NCBI GenBank assembly: GCA_033791585.1
Contig: JASJGK010000119.1
Span: 1-14,296 of the forward strand
Length of the DNA stretch: 14,296 nt
Reading direction: 5' to 3'
From: JASJGK01 sp033791585
Lineage (GTDB): Bacteria; SAR324; XYD2-FULL-50-16
Part shown: piece after piece, positions 1 through 7,172 of the stretch
How the letters are laid out: every line of letters begins with the position of its first letter
How positions within the stretch are numbered: the first letter of the stretch is position 1
Notes under the pieces: generated by a model
Told to the model about the DNA's origin: nothing
The model's database searches: none
The model's input: only the letters and a program-made list of their open reading frames with translations
Made by a program: the position numbers and the translations under genes

Positions 1-49
1 AACCCCTTTTATGATAATCTATTTCTTTTAATCTATTTCGAGGAATAAA

Positions 50-235
50 ATGAGTGAGCAAATAAAAGAAGGGGATGTAGTGCAGTTAAAGTCTGGTGGG
101 CCAAAGATGACTGTTGGCGAAGGGGGATACGAAAACAATGGTTTTCGATGTCATTGGTTTGATGGTAGCAACCCAATGGACGGCATTTATGCAGCGTCTT
201 CACTGGAAAAATATGACAAACCTAGAGGTATATAA
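50..235 (+). CDS. DUF2158 (YodC-like) small protein
   Basis: This 61-residue protein matches the DUF2158/YodC family as I know it. The pattern is GDVVQLKSGGPKMTV near residues 8-22, then a Cys-His-Trp-Phe stretch (residues 34-37) ahead of an acidic and hydrophobic end. The fold is thought to be a small SH3-like beta barrel, and its cellular role is not established. The ATG is preceded by GAGGA at 40-44 with 5 bases of spacing, which supports this start. A TATGAT element at 10-15 could be the -10 box, but the -35 region would lie at or beyond the window edge. The gene stands alone, and the hairpin at 321-349 is the likely terminator. The length is normal for the family. Family assignment is fairly sure; function is unknown. 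Confidence 0.85.
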   Translation: MSEQIKEGDVVQLKSGGPKMTVGEGGYENNGFRCHWFDGSNPMDGIYAASSLEKYDKPRGI

Positions 236-320
236 ACGAGCTTTTGGGAATTTCCGAATTACGGCTGCTTGGAAGGTGACTTTGTGAAAAAATATCGTTC
301 AAAGTTCCTACCTTTAAACA

Positions 321-349
321 AAAAAAAGGGGACAGAGTCCCCTTTCTTT
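321..349. terminator. Bidirectional rho-independent terminator
   Basis: A perfect 9-bp stem (AAAGGGGAC at 325-333 paired with GTCCCCTTT at 337-345, loop AGA) is flanked by an A-run on the left and a T-rich tract on the right. It can therefore stop transcripts from the DUF2158 gene on the plus strand and from sodB on the minus strand. The rest of 236-494 shows no other convincing gene or RNA. Confidence 0.85.
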
Positions 350-494
350 AACTTACTAACGTCTTTAATAAAATCTAGTCACCATGGAAACTAAGCTAAA
401 AATAGCTGTAGCCATAGAAACTATTTCTTGTTTCAGGCACCTGCAATTTGTCTAGCCTTTGCTTGCAGCCCAAATTTACTTACCGTAGGCTCAG

Positions 495-1088
495 TTACCC
501 TAGGTTAGAATTAACAAAATCCCAGTTGATTAGCTTGCCAGCAAAGTCAGCAATATAATCAGGTCTGCGGTTTTGGAAATCTAGATAATAAGCGTGTTCC
601 CAAACATCAATAGTCAGTAAAGCTGTTTGCCCGTGAGCAAGTGGAGTGTCTGCATTGGTTGTTTTTGTGACCTTCAACTTACCACCATCTAAAACTAACC
701 AAGTCCAACCGCTACCAAAATTAGTTGCAGCAGCTGTTTTAAATTCTTCGATAAACTTATCAAAACTACCAAAATCAGCGTCAATCTTTGCAGCAATCGC
801 ACCTGTTGCAGCACCGCCGCCACCAGCTTTCATACAGTTCCAATAAAAGGTATGGTTCCAAACTTGGGCAGCATTGTTAAATACCCCAGCTTTGCTCGCA
901 TCGCCTGCCACAGCAGTAATAATTTCTTCTAGGCCTTTATCAGCTAAGTCAGTACCCTCAATCATCTTATTCAGATTGGTTACATAGGCATTGTGATGTT
1001 TGCCATAATGAAAGTCTAAGGTGTTCGCAGTGATTACTGGTTCGAGGGCATCCTTTGCAAAAGGAAGTTCAGGTAATGTTATCGCCAT
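495..1088 (-). CDS. sodB: Superoxide dismutase [Fe]
   Basis: The enzyme dismutates superoxide to oxygen and hydrogen peroxide, probably in the cytoplasm because no signal peptide is present. Its 197 residues cover the full Fe/Mn-SOD length. The four metal ligands can be placed at His27 (in DFHYGKHH), His79 (in WNHTFYW), Asp161 and His165 (in DVWEHAYYLD). The Gln at 75 within AAQVWNH is the outer-sphere glutamine typical of iron enzymes. Manganese enzymes instead have a Gln later in the chain and Gly at this place. An AGGAG sequence lies about 6 bases upstream of the ATG. A TATAGT -10-like element occurs at 1115-1120 on the minus strand, but no good -35 was seen. The gene is monocistronic and is separated from the upstream nrfD-like gene by a long hairpin at 1155-1188. 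A cambialistic enzyme cannot be excluded. Confidence 0.95.
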   Translation of the reverse strand: MAITLPELPFAKDALEPVITANTLDFHYGKHHNAYVTNLNKMIEGTDLADKGLEEIITAVAGDASKAGVFNNAAQVWNHTFYWNCMKAGGGGAATGAIAAKIDADFGSFDKFIEEFKTAAATNFGSGWTWLVLDGGKLKVTKTTNADTPLAHGQTALLTIDVWEHAYYLDFQNRRPDYIADFAGKLINWDFVNSNLG

Positions 1089-1154
1089 TTTGTCTCCTAG
1101 GGGTAAAGTGAAATACTATAATCCTATTTTGGAGCCATTTGGGAAAAAGTGCAA

Positions 1155-1188
1155 TAGGCTTTTTATATAAATACATATAAAAAGCCTA
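1155..1188. terminator. 14-bp perfect inverted repeat between nrfD-like gene and sodB
   Basis: The arms are TAGGCTTTTTATAT at 1155-1168 and its exact complement at 1175-1188, with a 6-base loop. It sits 38 bases past the end of the nrfD-like gene and so is the best terminator candidate for the cytochrome operon. On the minus strand the stem is followed by TTGCACTTTTT rather than an immediate T-run, so termination may be imperfect. Its position just upstream of sodB also allows a role as an operator or a leader structure. Confidence 0.5.
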
Positions 1189-1226
1189 AAGTCTTGTAAA
1201 GACAGATTAAGATTTAAGAAAAAATC

Positions 1227-2453
1227 TTAGTAAGGGGATTCAGCAGCACCAAGCTCTTCACGCTTGATTGTTGCTAGTGCGTTCATCATCAAGGTAAAAA
1301 CAAGCATACCTAATGCCAACACACCTAAAGAGATTTTAACCTCAATGATGTTAGGCCCATATTCAAAAATTTCCCCGATGGGGGTTGGAATAAAACCTGG
1401 GATCACAAAACCCATTCCCTTTTCAATCCAAACACCAACTACAGCGAGGCCACAGGCAAAGAGCAGGGTCTTTTCGTTGGTTCGGGTTTTTTCCCACATC
1501 ATCAACACCGCCGCCGTGACATTAAAGGCAATCGCTGTCCAGATCCAAGGGACAAGTTTATTATAACCATCTAACCCAAGAAATAAATAGTGAGCGCTAG
1601 CAGTGTGAGCGCCTGCATTGTAAAATTCAGTAAAGAGTTCTGCCATCAACATCACCAAGTTGATCTGCATGGCGACAGCTACAATCACAGCCAACATATC
1701 AATCACCTTATGGCCAATCTTAAAGATATGCAGCTTATGCATGATAGTAAAGGCGATGATAATAAAAGCAGGGCCAGAGGTAAAAGCACTGGCTAAAAAT
1801 CGTGGCGCACTTAAGGCCGAATGCCAGAAGGGCCGAGTTGTATTTGATACAAACAAAAAGGCAGTAATAGTGTGAATTGAGATAGCCCAAAACATACTTA
1901 ATAAAGCAACGCCTAAGATCAATTTTTTGTTGGCTTTGGTCCCATGGTAGTCATGGTATAGGATATAAGCTGGCAGTAAAAGGTTCAAAAGTAAGTAAAC
2001 AGTCAAAACAATCACATCCCAAGTTAGCAAACTTGAAGGCCAGTTAAACTTACCGATATAAGGCATCATGTGCCATACCCTTTCAGGGTGGCCCATATCA
2101 ACCGTTACAAAGGTGATACACATCACACAGGCCGCAACGGCTAAACCTTCACCCAAGATAACCACACGTTTGGCTTCAGGGTTATGGAAGATGTAAGCTG
2201 GAATAACCAACATTACAGCTGCCGCAGCCACACCAACGAGGTAGGTAAAATTGGAAACATAAAGGCCCCAAGAAACCTGATCACTCATGCCCGTTACCAC
2301 TAAACCTTTGGTAAATTGCTCGTAATAGGTAAAGGCACCCATGCTCATAAAAAAGGTTAGGAAAAAGATCCAGTACCAGAGCTTTTCACCACCCTTGATC
2401 GAGTTTCTTGCACAGAAACCAACAAAATCAGCTATTTTTTTTAATTCATTCAT
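1227..2453 (-). CDS. NrfD/PsrC/DsrP-like integral membrane quinone-reactive subunit
   Basis: This 408-residue hydrophobic protein has about ten predicted membrane segments. The first is near residues 26-46, after a short basic cytoplasmic N-terminus, and the last ends near residue 395. NrfD-family hallmarks are visible, including the conserved SIHTITAFLFVS stretch around residues 192-203 and a following Arg-Pro-Phe-Trp. Members such as PsrC, DsrP and HybB exchange electrons between membrane quinol and a periplasmic iron-sulfur partner. The length matches the longer DsrP/HybB type. The gene starts 2 bases after the ferredoxin stop codon with no separate Shine-Dalgarno, so translation is probably coupled. 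It is the last gene of a cytochrome c, ferredoxin, NrfD operon. No catalytic molybdopterin subunit is nearby, so the terminal electron partner is unknown. Confidence 0.88.
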   Translation of the reverse strand: MNELKKIADFVGFCARNSIKGGEKLWYWIFFLTFFMSMGAFTYYEQFTKGLVVTGMSDQVSWGLYVSNFTYLVGVAAAAVMLVIPAYIFHNPEAKRVVILGEGLAVAACVMCITFVTVDMGHPERVWHMMPYIGKFNWPSSLLTWDVIVLTVYLLLNLLLPAYILYHDYHGTKANKKLILGVALLSMFWAISIHTITAFLFVSNTTRPFWHSALSAPRFLASAFTSGPAFIIIAFTIMHKLHIFKIGHKVIDMLAVIVAVAMQINLVMLMAELFTEFYNAGAHTASAHYLFLGLDGYNKLVPWIWTAIAFNVTAAVLMMWEKTRTNEKTLLFACGLAVVGVWIEKGMGFVIPGFIPTPIGEIFEYGPNIIEVKISLGVLALGMLVFTLMMNALATIKREELGAAESPY

Positions 2454-2455
2454 GG

Positions 2456-3394
2456 TTAGTCCGCGTAGTACCAGAATTTAGGTTGAGTGTTCAAATCTTC
2501 TTTCAAGCGAAATACAGCCTTATTTTCTAAGACATAGCGAATTTCACTCTTTGGGTCTAAAAGGTTACCAAATACCCTAGCGCCTGTTGGGCAAGCCTGT
2601 TGGCAAGCGGGCAACAATCCTTCTCTCGTTCGTTGCAAGCAGAAGGTACATTTTTCCATCACGCTTTTTTCTCTTGGGCGATTAGAAAGGTAATGGGTCT
2701 TAGTGTTAATTTGTTCTTTTGGTAAATTAGGTTCACGCCAGTTGAACTTTCTAGCCCAATAGGGGCAGGCATTAGCGCACATTCTACAACCAATACACCA
2801 GTTGTAATCTACTACAACAATCCCATCAGGCTCGCTCCAAGTTGCTCCCACGGGGCAAGCATCCACACAAGGGGGGTTTTCGCAGTGGTGGCACTGGATA
2901 GGCAGATACATTTTGCCTGGCTGGGGGGTCACTTGGTCATCAGGGTAGTAATGGTTGGCAGATTCCAAATTCATGGTGCCTTGGTCCATTTCTAAGACTC
3001 TAATGTACTCCATGTTTGGTTCTTTATCCTGATTGTTTTCAGCAGTACAGGCCTTAACACATTCACGGGTTCCCTTACATTTACTAATATTTAGGGCGTA
3101 ACCAAAAAGCACATCTTCTTTAGGGGGTGCGTTGCCAACAGTGATATCCACATCATATTGTCTTTTATAACGCTTTTCTAAGCGTGCAATGGATTCAGCA
3201 ACCTCTTCGGCAGTCATTTTTTTATAATGGTCTTGAAAAAGCTCACCCATTTCTTTGTCGTTGCTCACAGCCGCATGGGGGCTAGTGCTAGAGGCTAAGC
3301 CACCTGCAATAGCTGCAACACCAACACCAAGCGCCTTTACAGTACGTCTTTTCTTGGGGTCAGGGCTGGTAAAATTATCACTTTTAAAGATCAT
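2456..3394 (-). CDS. Tat-exported 4Fe-4S ferredoxin-type electron-transfer subunit (DsrO/NrfC-like)
   Basis: The 312-residue protein begins with a twin-arginine signal: Arg16-Arg17 within KKRRTVKALG, then a small-residue hydrophobic stretch to about residue 36. This implies folding with its clusters in the cytoplasm and then export. Four cysteine groups follow: Cys106/112/116, Cys168/171/176/180, Cys200/203/206/210 and Cys249/252/264/268. This is the layout of four-cluster ferredoxins that relay electrons between a membrane NrfD subunit and a periplasmic partner. Group one has only three cysteines because Thr109 stands where C-x2-C-x2-C-x3-C proteins have the second Cys. That cluster may be 3Fe-4S or have a non-cysteine ligand. 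The ATG lies 4 bases after the cytochrome stop codon with no clear Shine-Dalgarno. The family is certain; the partner reaction is not. Confidence 0.92.
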   Translation of the reverse strand: MIFKSDNFTSPDPKKRRTVKALGVGVAAIAGGLASSTSPHAAVSNDKEMGELFQDHYKKMTAEEVAESIARLEKRYKRQYDVDITVGNAPPKEDVLFGYALNISKCKGTRECVKACTAENNQDKEPNMEYIRVLEMDQGTMNLESANHYYPDDQVTPQPGKMYLPIQCHHCENPPCVDACPVGATWSEPDGIVVVDYNWCIGCRMCANACPYWARKFNWREPNLPKEQINTKTHYLSNRPREKSVMEKCTFCLQRTREGLLPACQQACPTGARVFGNLLDPKSEIRYVLENKAVFRLKEDLNTQPKFWYYAD

Positions 3395-3398
3395 GATA

Positions 3399-4046
3399 CT
3401 ATTTTTTAATGTGTTTAAAATCAGAGGGCCAAAATGCTTGACCGTGCTCTACTTTTGGTTTCATAGGCTCAAGTCCAACCCTTACAGCTGGTGGGCTTTT
3501 AGGTAGGATAGGCTTAATTTTGGGTACGTGTGGATTGTGGCACTCAGTACAGTTGGTCAGCTTCTTAACACCGTTCCAAGTATTTTTTCTCTTACCGTGG
3601 GCACCAAAAAAGAAGTCCTTTTGTCTCTGCTGGTGGCACTGCCCACAAAGCAAATAGGGTTCATTAAAGCTAATAGTCTCGCCTTTAAAAGAGGTCAGGT
3701 TATCACGCTGGTTCAGATTGTGGCAGGTAGTGCACCAAAAGCGCCCTTTGCCGTGTACCAAACGTATCTCTTCATGCATAGCTGTCATTGGCCTTACTTT
3801 CGGATTCGGTGGAATCATGTCTGGCCCATGGCAGGATGTACAGGGATAAGAAATTAAATGGGGTGTACGATCGTCCACGATAAACGGTGGCACATCTTTC
3901 ATCACAGCTTTTGGGTCTGGGTCTTGGGGGGCTGCTGTAAAGTTTTCTGGTTGGGATCTGATATCAGGAACTTTACTTAAATCAAAAGCGGATAAAGAGG
4001 CAGTTAAACTGGCTAATAAAAAAAATAAAAAAATTATCTGCTTCAT
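3399..4046 (-). CDS. Periplasmic tetraheme cytochrome c
   Basis: The 215-residue protein has a Sec signal peptide (basic MKQ, hydrophobic 4-17, likely cleavage near Ala20). Four CxxCH heme-binding motifs follow at residues 69-73, 105-109, 134-138 and 166-170. His91, His98, His150 and His173 are available as distal ligands, so bis-histidine hemes are plausible. Proline-rich, lysine-rich tails flank the heme core. No transmembrane anchor is seen beyond the signal. It is the first gene of the three-gene module with a Tat ferredoxin and an NrfD-like protein. This resembles the J-O-P part of Dsr complexes and other quinol:periplasm redox modules, although DsrJ itself is triheme. An AAGGAA ribosome binding site lies just before the ATG, and a strong promoter is at 4078-4106. 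The electron acceptor or donor cannot be read from the sequence. Confidence 0.9.
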   Translation of the reverse strand: MKQIIFLFFLLASLTASLSAFDLSKVPDIRSQPENFTAAPQDPDPKAVMKDVPPFIVDDRTPHLISYPCTSCHGPDMIPPNPKVRPMTAMHEEIRLVHGKGRFWCTTCHNLNQRDNLTSFKGETISFNEPYLLCGQCHQQRQKDFFFGAHGKRKNTWNGVKKLTNCTECHNPHVPKIKPILPKSPPAVRVGLEPMKPKVEHGQAFWPSDFKHIKK

Positions 4047-4077
4047 TGTTCCTTTTTTTTTGTAAATTTATACTTGT

Positions 4078-4106
4078 AATATCAGTTAGAATCTTTCCAG
4101 TGTCAA
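4078..4106 (-). promoter_or_regulatory. Sigma-70-type promoter of the cytochrome c/ferredoxin/NrfD operon
   Basis: On the minus strand there is a perfect TTGACA -35 (plus positions 4101-4106), a 17-base spacer and GATATT as -10 (4078-4083, 4 of 6 matches). The start point would fall near 4071, giving a leader of about 25 bases that ends in AAGGAAC before the ATG. It lies just downstream of the carbamoyltransferase stop codon, so the redox operon can be transcribed independently. Confidence 0.65.
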
Positions 4107-4126
4107 GAAAAAGTAATCTTGACCAA

Positions 4127-5044
4127 TCAAATCATCAAAGTCACCAATAGGCCTTTTTGCCCGTGTAATCTATTCTCAGCCTGTTTGAAAATAATCGAAT
4201 ATTCAGATTTTACCATGTCCTTTGTAATTTCGTAACCTGTGTGGATGGGCATATCGTGCATGATCTTAGCTTTAGAGTCCTTCATCAATTCTTTATTGAT
4301 TTGGTAGGGGAGCATTAAATTTACTCGTTCTTCCTTCATGGCTTTTTTAGCGGGGTCGCTAAAAAACTCCATATCCACCCAAGTATCTGTATAAACAAAA
4401 TCAGCCCCGTCCACGGCGGCCTTTACATCTAACGTTTCAGTAAGGAGGTTTTTTTCTAGCAAGCGATTTTTGTAGTCAACTTCCACCGAGCCTTCAGGCA
4501 CGATGGGGCAAACTAAAGTTAAATTAACATCAAACACGGCACATAGCGCCATCAAGGAATTAACTACATTGTTATGGACACCAATATAGGTTAAGTTAGC
4601 GCCCTTAAGCTGGCCTCGGTCTTCCTTCATGGTCAGCATATCAGCCAAAGCCTGTGCTGGGTGAAATCTGTTGCAGCAACCATTGATCAAAGGAACAGAA
4701 CAGCCGACTTTCATAGCCAAAAGGTCTTCATATTTCATCACCCTTGCCATTATCGCATGGGAGTTGGTCGAAAGGTAAGCTGTCTCATACTCCATTTCTG
4801 TAAGATCAAAATTGGTGGTCTTCCAATCTAAGAAAATAGCGTGACCACCAAGCTCAGTCATGGCAACCTCAAAAGAAACTCGGGTGCGAGTTGAGGTTTT
4901 TTGAAAAAGCATGATCAAGGTTTTATGGGCCAAGGCATTGCGATAGTTTTCAGGATTTTTTTTGATATCTTGGGCTGTCTGTAAAATGCCTTTGATTTCA
5001 AAGTCTGAAAATTCTTTCCAATTGAGTAGATGTTTTGTCGTCAA
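4127..5044 (-). CDS. Ornithine carbamoyltransferase-like transcarbamylase, substrate uncertain
   Basis: The 305-residue protein has the complete aspartate/ornithine transcarbamylase fold. The carbamoyl-phosphate motif STRTR is at 51-55, HPAQ at 128-131, and the C-terminal QAENRLH at 288-294 is typical of OTCs. The amino-acid-binding half departs from OTC. The usual HCLP motif with the catalytic cysteine reads HDMP (263-266), and the SMG loop region reads TWVDMEF (221-227). The second substrate may therefore not be ornithine, or this may be a divergent OTC clade. No other arginine genes are adjacent. The start is TTG at 5044-5042, chosen because a perfect AGGAGG (plus 5049-5054) lies 4 bases upstream and no suitable ATG exists. 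A promoter at 5067-5094 precedes it. The family is certain; the exact substrate is not. Confidence 0.85.
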   Translation of the reverse strand: MTTKHLLNWKEFSDFEIKGILQTAQDIKKNPENYRNALAHKTLIMLFQKTSTRTRVSFEVAMTELGGHAIFLDWKTTNFDLTEMEYETAYLSTNSHAIMARVMKYEDLLAMKVGCSVPLINGCCNRFHPAQALADMLTMKEDRGQLKGANLTYIGVHNNVVNSLMALCAVFDVNLTLVCPIVPEGSVEVDYKNRLLEKNLLTETLDVKAAVDGADFVYTDTWVDMEFFSDPAKKAMKEERVNLMLPYQINKELMKDSKAKIMHDMPIHTGYEITKDMVKSEYSIIFKQAENRLHGQKGLLVTLMI

Positions 5045-5048
5045 TGGG

Positions 5049-5054
5049 CCTCCT
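5049..5054 (-). promoter_or_regulatory. Ribosome binding site fixing a TTG start
   Basis: AGGAGG on the minus strand lies 4 bases before the TTG at 5044. It is a full match to the anti-Shine-Dalgarno core and explains initiation of the carbamoyltransferase gene at a non-ATG codon. Confidence 0.7.
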
Positions 5055-5066
5055 AAAGCCTTTATT

Positions 5067-5094
5067 TTTATATCGTTACTATTTGTTTTGTTAA
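5067..5094 (-). promoter_or_regulatory. Putative promoter of the carbamoyltransferase gene
   Basis: On the minus strand TTAACA (plus 5089-5094) and TATAAA (5067-5072) are separated by 16 bases. Each hexamer matches the sigma-70 consensus at 5 of 6 positions. The -35 overlaps the pldA stop codon. The predicted start near 5060 gives a leader of about 15 bases containing AGGAGG. Confidence 0.5.
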
Positions 5095-5960
5095 AGTTTG
5101 CCTTGGGAAAATATGACCCCTACCCCATACTTTGTCAAAGAGTGGTTGTAATCGGCCAAGGACTCTCCATAACCAGTAAAGTGGTGTATCAACCACCTGA
5201 GGCTAGATTTAGGGATATTACCCGTCAATTGGGTTTCGATCATCCCCTGTTGCTCTGTGAAGTTATATCTCTCTTTAATGTAGATCTGATAGTCTTCGTA
5301 GTTCCACTGAAAGTGGCCCTCTTGCACCCCATAATAGTCTTCAATATCTGGGTTTTCATCGCCTAAGGGGTCGCCGTCATAGGCTTTTGCTTGTTCCTTG
5401 TTCCTGCGCCAAAATCTGTGGTTAAACTGAAAATGGTCACCCTTGTGATAGCTTCCCACAAAAAGCCGATCCCAGGAGCGGCTTAAAGGTTCACGCCCAC
5501 CATTGGATTGGTGCATATAACCAGCTTCAAAGGCCAAAGAAAAATCACTTTCAAAAAAGTAAGGGCTTTTAATAAAGGCCTGTGGGGCAAAATTGGTTTC
5601 CCTAAAAGGCCTAGAATCTTCGATATAAAAAAGCTGCCAAAAGGAGTTTTGTGTATAAGCCCCTATCACCTTCCAGCCATAAAGCTCGGTCAATTCCTTT
5701 TGAAAACTCAACTGAAATTGCGCCTCTTCACCTTGGCGGGTGTCCCCAAATCGGCTACTTTTGCCCCAAAGAAGAAAGTAGCTGGGCCGAAAGGGCTTCA
5801 GTTCCCCTTCCAGTGGCTCACCTAAGTCGTCCCAAGCTTTTACCGCTGTATCTGCTACAGACACCACCCCTTCACTTACTTGGAAGGGTGATTCTTCCGC
5901 TGCCAAAGTTAAAGGAATTAGAAGGAGTAGGATTAAAATCAGTCGCTTTTTCATAGTCAT
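5091..5960 (-). CDS. pldA: Outer membrane phospholipase A (OMPLA family)
   Basis: OMPLA is a dimeric, calcium-dependent 12-strand barrel that hydrolyses phospholipids misplaced in the outer leaflet. This 289-residue protein has a signal peptide (residues 1-21, cleavage near LAA) and the family signature around residues 147-165: GYMHQSNGG followed by PLSRSWDRLF. His150, Ser152 and the calcium-linked Ser160 align with His142, Ser144 and Ser152 of the E. coli enzyme at identical spacing. The third active-site residue, Asn156 in E. coli, is Asp164 here (codon GAT). The N-terminal Met could be residue 1 or residue 3; neither has a clear Shine-Dalgarno. The gene lies 9 bases after the aldo/keto reductase, in the same run. 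The C-terminus ends shortly after a last predicted strand rather than in a classic terminal Phe. Family sure; activity of the Asp variant untested. Confidence 0.88.
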   Translation of the reverse strand: MTMKKRLILILLLLIPLTLAAEESPFQVSEGVVSVADTAVKAWDDLGEPLEGELKPFRPSYFLLWGKSSRFGDTRQGEEAQFQLSFQKELTELYGWKVIGAYTQNSFWQLFYIEDSRPFRETNFAPQAFIKSPYFFESDFSLAFEAGYMHQSNGGREPLSRSWDRLFVGSYHKGDHFQFNHRFWRRNKEQAKAYDGDPLGDENPDIEDYYGVQEGHFQWNYEDYQIYIKERYNFTEQQGMIETQLTGNIPKSSLRWLIHHFTGYGESLADYNHSLTKYGVGVIFSQGKL

Positions 5961-5969
5961 TTTTAAGTT

Positions 5970-7163
5970 TTAGGTGCCACTTTTGGGGCCTGCGTTTTTA
6001 GCAATTTCACTGTCGTCCAGTATTTGGTGTGCTCTTTTTAAAATCTCTGGGATTTTTTCTTTGAAGGGGTTTGCACCACATAACTCTAGAATTTCCTTAG
6101 TTGGCACTTCCAGGGCCTTCAGCCCAGGGAAGTAATGGCCCCCCTTGCCTAACATGTTATACCTCGCCTTGGCAAAAGAATCTAGGCCTAGGCCCGTGGC
6201 AAAAGTGTAGAGGCGAACCGTCTCCCAAATGTTAATGTCATGGGGGACAGCGCTCCAATCGGGTATCCCCTTAAACCATTTTTCCATCCAACCTTGGCCT
6301 AATTTACTTTCGATTTTCTGGTTGAGCTTTTCTATCATGGGGGGAATCAGCTCAAAGCGTTTCTCGTAAAATTTTAAAGTCTCAAGATGGATATCAAAGT
6401 CACTAGGTCTCGCAACCCCCATAGTTAGGGTTCCCACTTGTTCGTGCAAAAAACAAAACAAAGCATTAAACTGCATAGGGTGCAGGGGTGCTGTCAGCTT
6501 TGCCATTTCCTCAGGATGTTTCCAAAGATGCCCGCCTTTATCATTGGGACTGATAACCAAAACGCCCATGTCATGCTTTTTAGCGGACTCTAAACATTTC
6601 AAAGTGGATTGGTTCACATAGTAATAGTGCAGGTTCACATAAGAAAAGGCACCTGTGTTGATCATGGTATCAACCTCAGTAGCAGAGGCATGGGAGGAGA
6701 AACCAATGTGTTTGATCCTTCCCTCTTTTTGCCATTGCAAGGCCTGATCTAAGGCCCCGCCCTTTTGTAAGGCCCAATCTAAACGCTCTAAATTGTTGAT
6801 TCCATGAATTGAAAACAGGTCGAGATAATCCACCTTAAGGTTACTCATGGTGGTTTCAAAGGTCTTGGTAAAGTCTCTTGGGTCTTCTGTCGGGGCAACC
6901 TTTGACTGGAGGATGATCTTTTCTCGGTCATAATTTGGCAGCAGCTTTGCCAGTTGAACCTCGCTAGTGCCGTAGCCTCGGGCAGTTTCTATGTGGTTGA
7001 TCCCGTGATCGAGGGCGTAACCTAATATTTGCTCCAGATTATCTTGGCATTTTTTTGTGATCTCCTTTTCTGGGATATCCTGCCAAGACTCTTGGAACCG
7101 CATCCCACCCATGGTGATCAGGGGCATTTGCACTTCTGTTTTTCCAAATCTTTTAGTGATCAT
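5970..7163 (-). CDS. Aldo/keto reductase with C-terminal extension
   Basis: This 397-residue protein has an N-terminal NADPH-dependent aldo/keto reductase barrel (about residues 1-260). The catalytic positions can be seen as Glu59 (in HIETARGYG), Tyr64, Lys88 (in LQSKVAP) and His120 (in FSIHG). The residue usually Asp in the DTA motif is Glu. From memory, that IETARGYG form is a hallmark of one bacterial and cyanobacterial subfamily rather than damage. A helical extension of about 130 residues follows, including RYNMLGKGGHYFPG near 335-348, also typical of that subfamily. The cluster-binding cysteines of the Fe-S AKR types are absent. The substrate is unknown. It starts 9 bases after the DUF1801 gene and precedes pldA by 9 bases. 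No strong Shine-Dalgarno was seen, so translation is probably coupled. Confidence 0.88.
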   Translation of the reverse strand: MITKRFGKTEVQMPLITMGGMRFQESWQDIPEKEITKKCQDNLEQILGYALDHGINHIETARGYGTSEVQLAKLLPNYDREKIILQSKVAPTEDPRDFTKTFETTMSNLKVDYLDLFSIHGINNLERLDWALQKGGALDQALQWQKEGRIKHIGFSSHASATEVDTMINTGAFSYVNLHYYYVNQSTLKCLESAKKHDMGVLVISPNDKGGHLWKHPEEMAKLTAPLHPMQFNALFCFLHEQVGTLTMGVARPSDFDIHLETLKFYEKRFELIPPMIEKLNQKIESKLGQGWMEKWFKGIPDWSAVPHDINIWETVRLYTFATGLGLDSFAKARYNMLGKGGHYFPGLKALEVPTKEILELCGANPFKEKIPEILKRAHQILDDSEIAKNAGPKSGT

Positions 7164-7172
7164 AATTTTCTA

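Noticed and set aside
382..423. Direct repeat CCATGGAAACTA / CCATAGAAACTA, 30 bases apart
   Set aside because: Only two imperfect 12-base copies in AT-rich intergenic DNA; likely chance.
383..454. 23-codon plus-strand ORF between the terminator and sodB
   Set aside because: No Shine-Dalgarno, no paralogue and no recognisable peptide features; consistent with chance.
646..846. Plus-strand ORF of 66 codons opposite sodB
   Set aside because: Shadow of the well-supported sodB frame, with no independent evidence. The same applies to the other ORFs opposite the redox, carbamoyltransferase, pldA, reductase, DUF1801, pabB and metallo-hydrolase genes.
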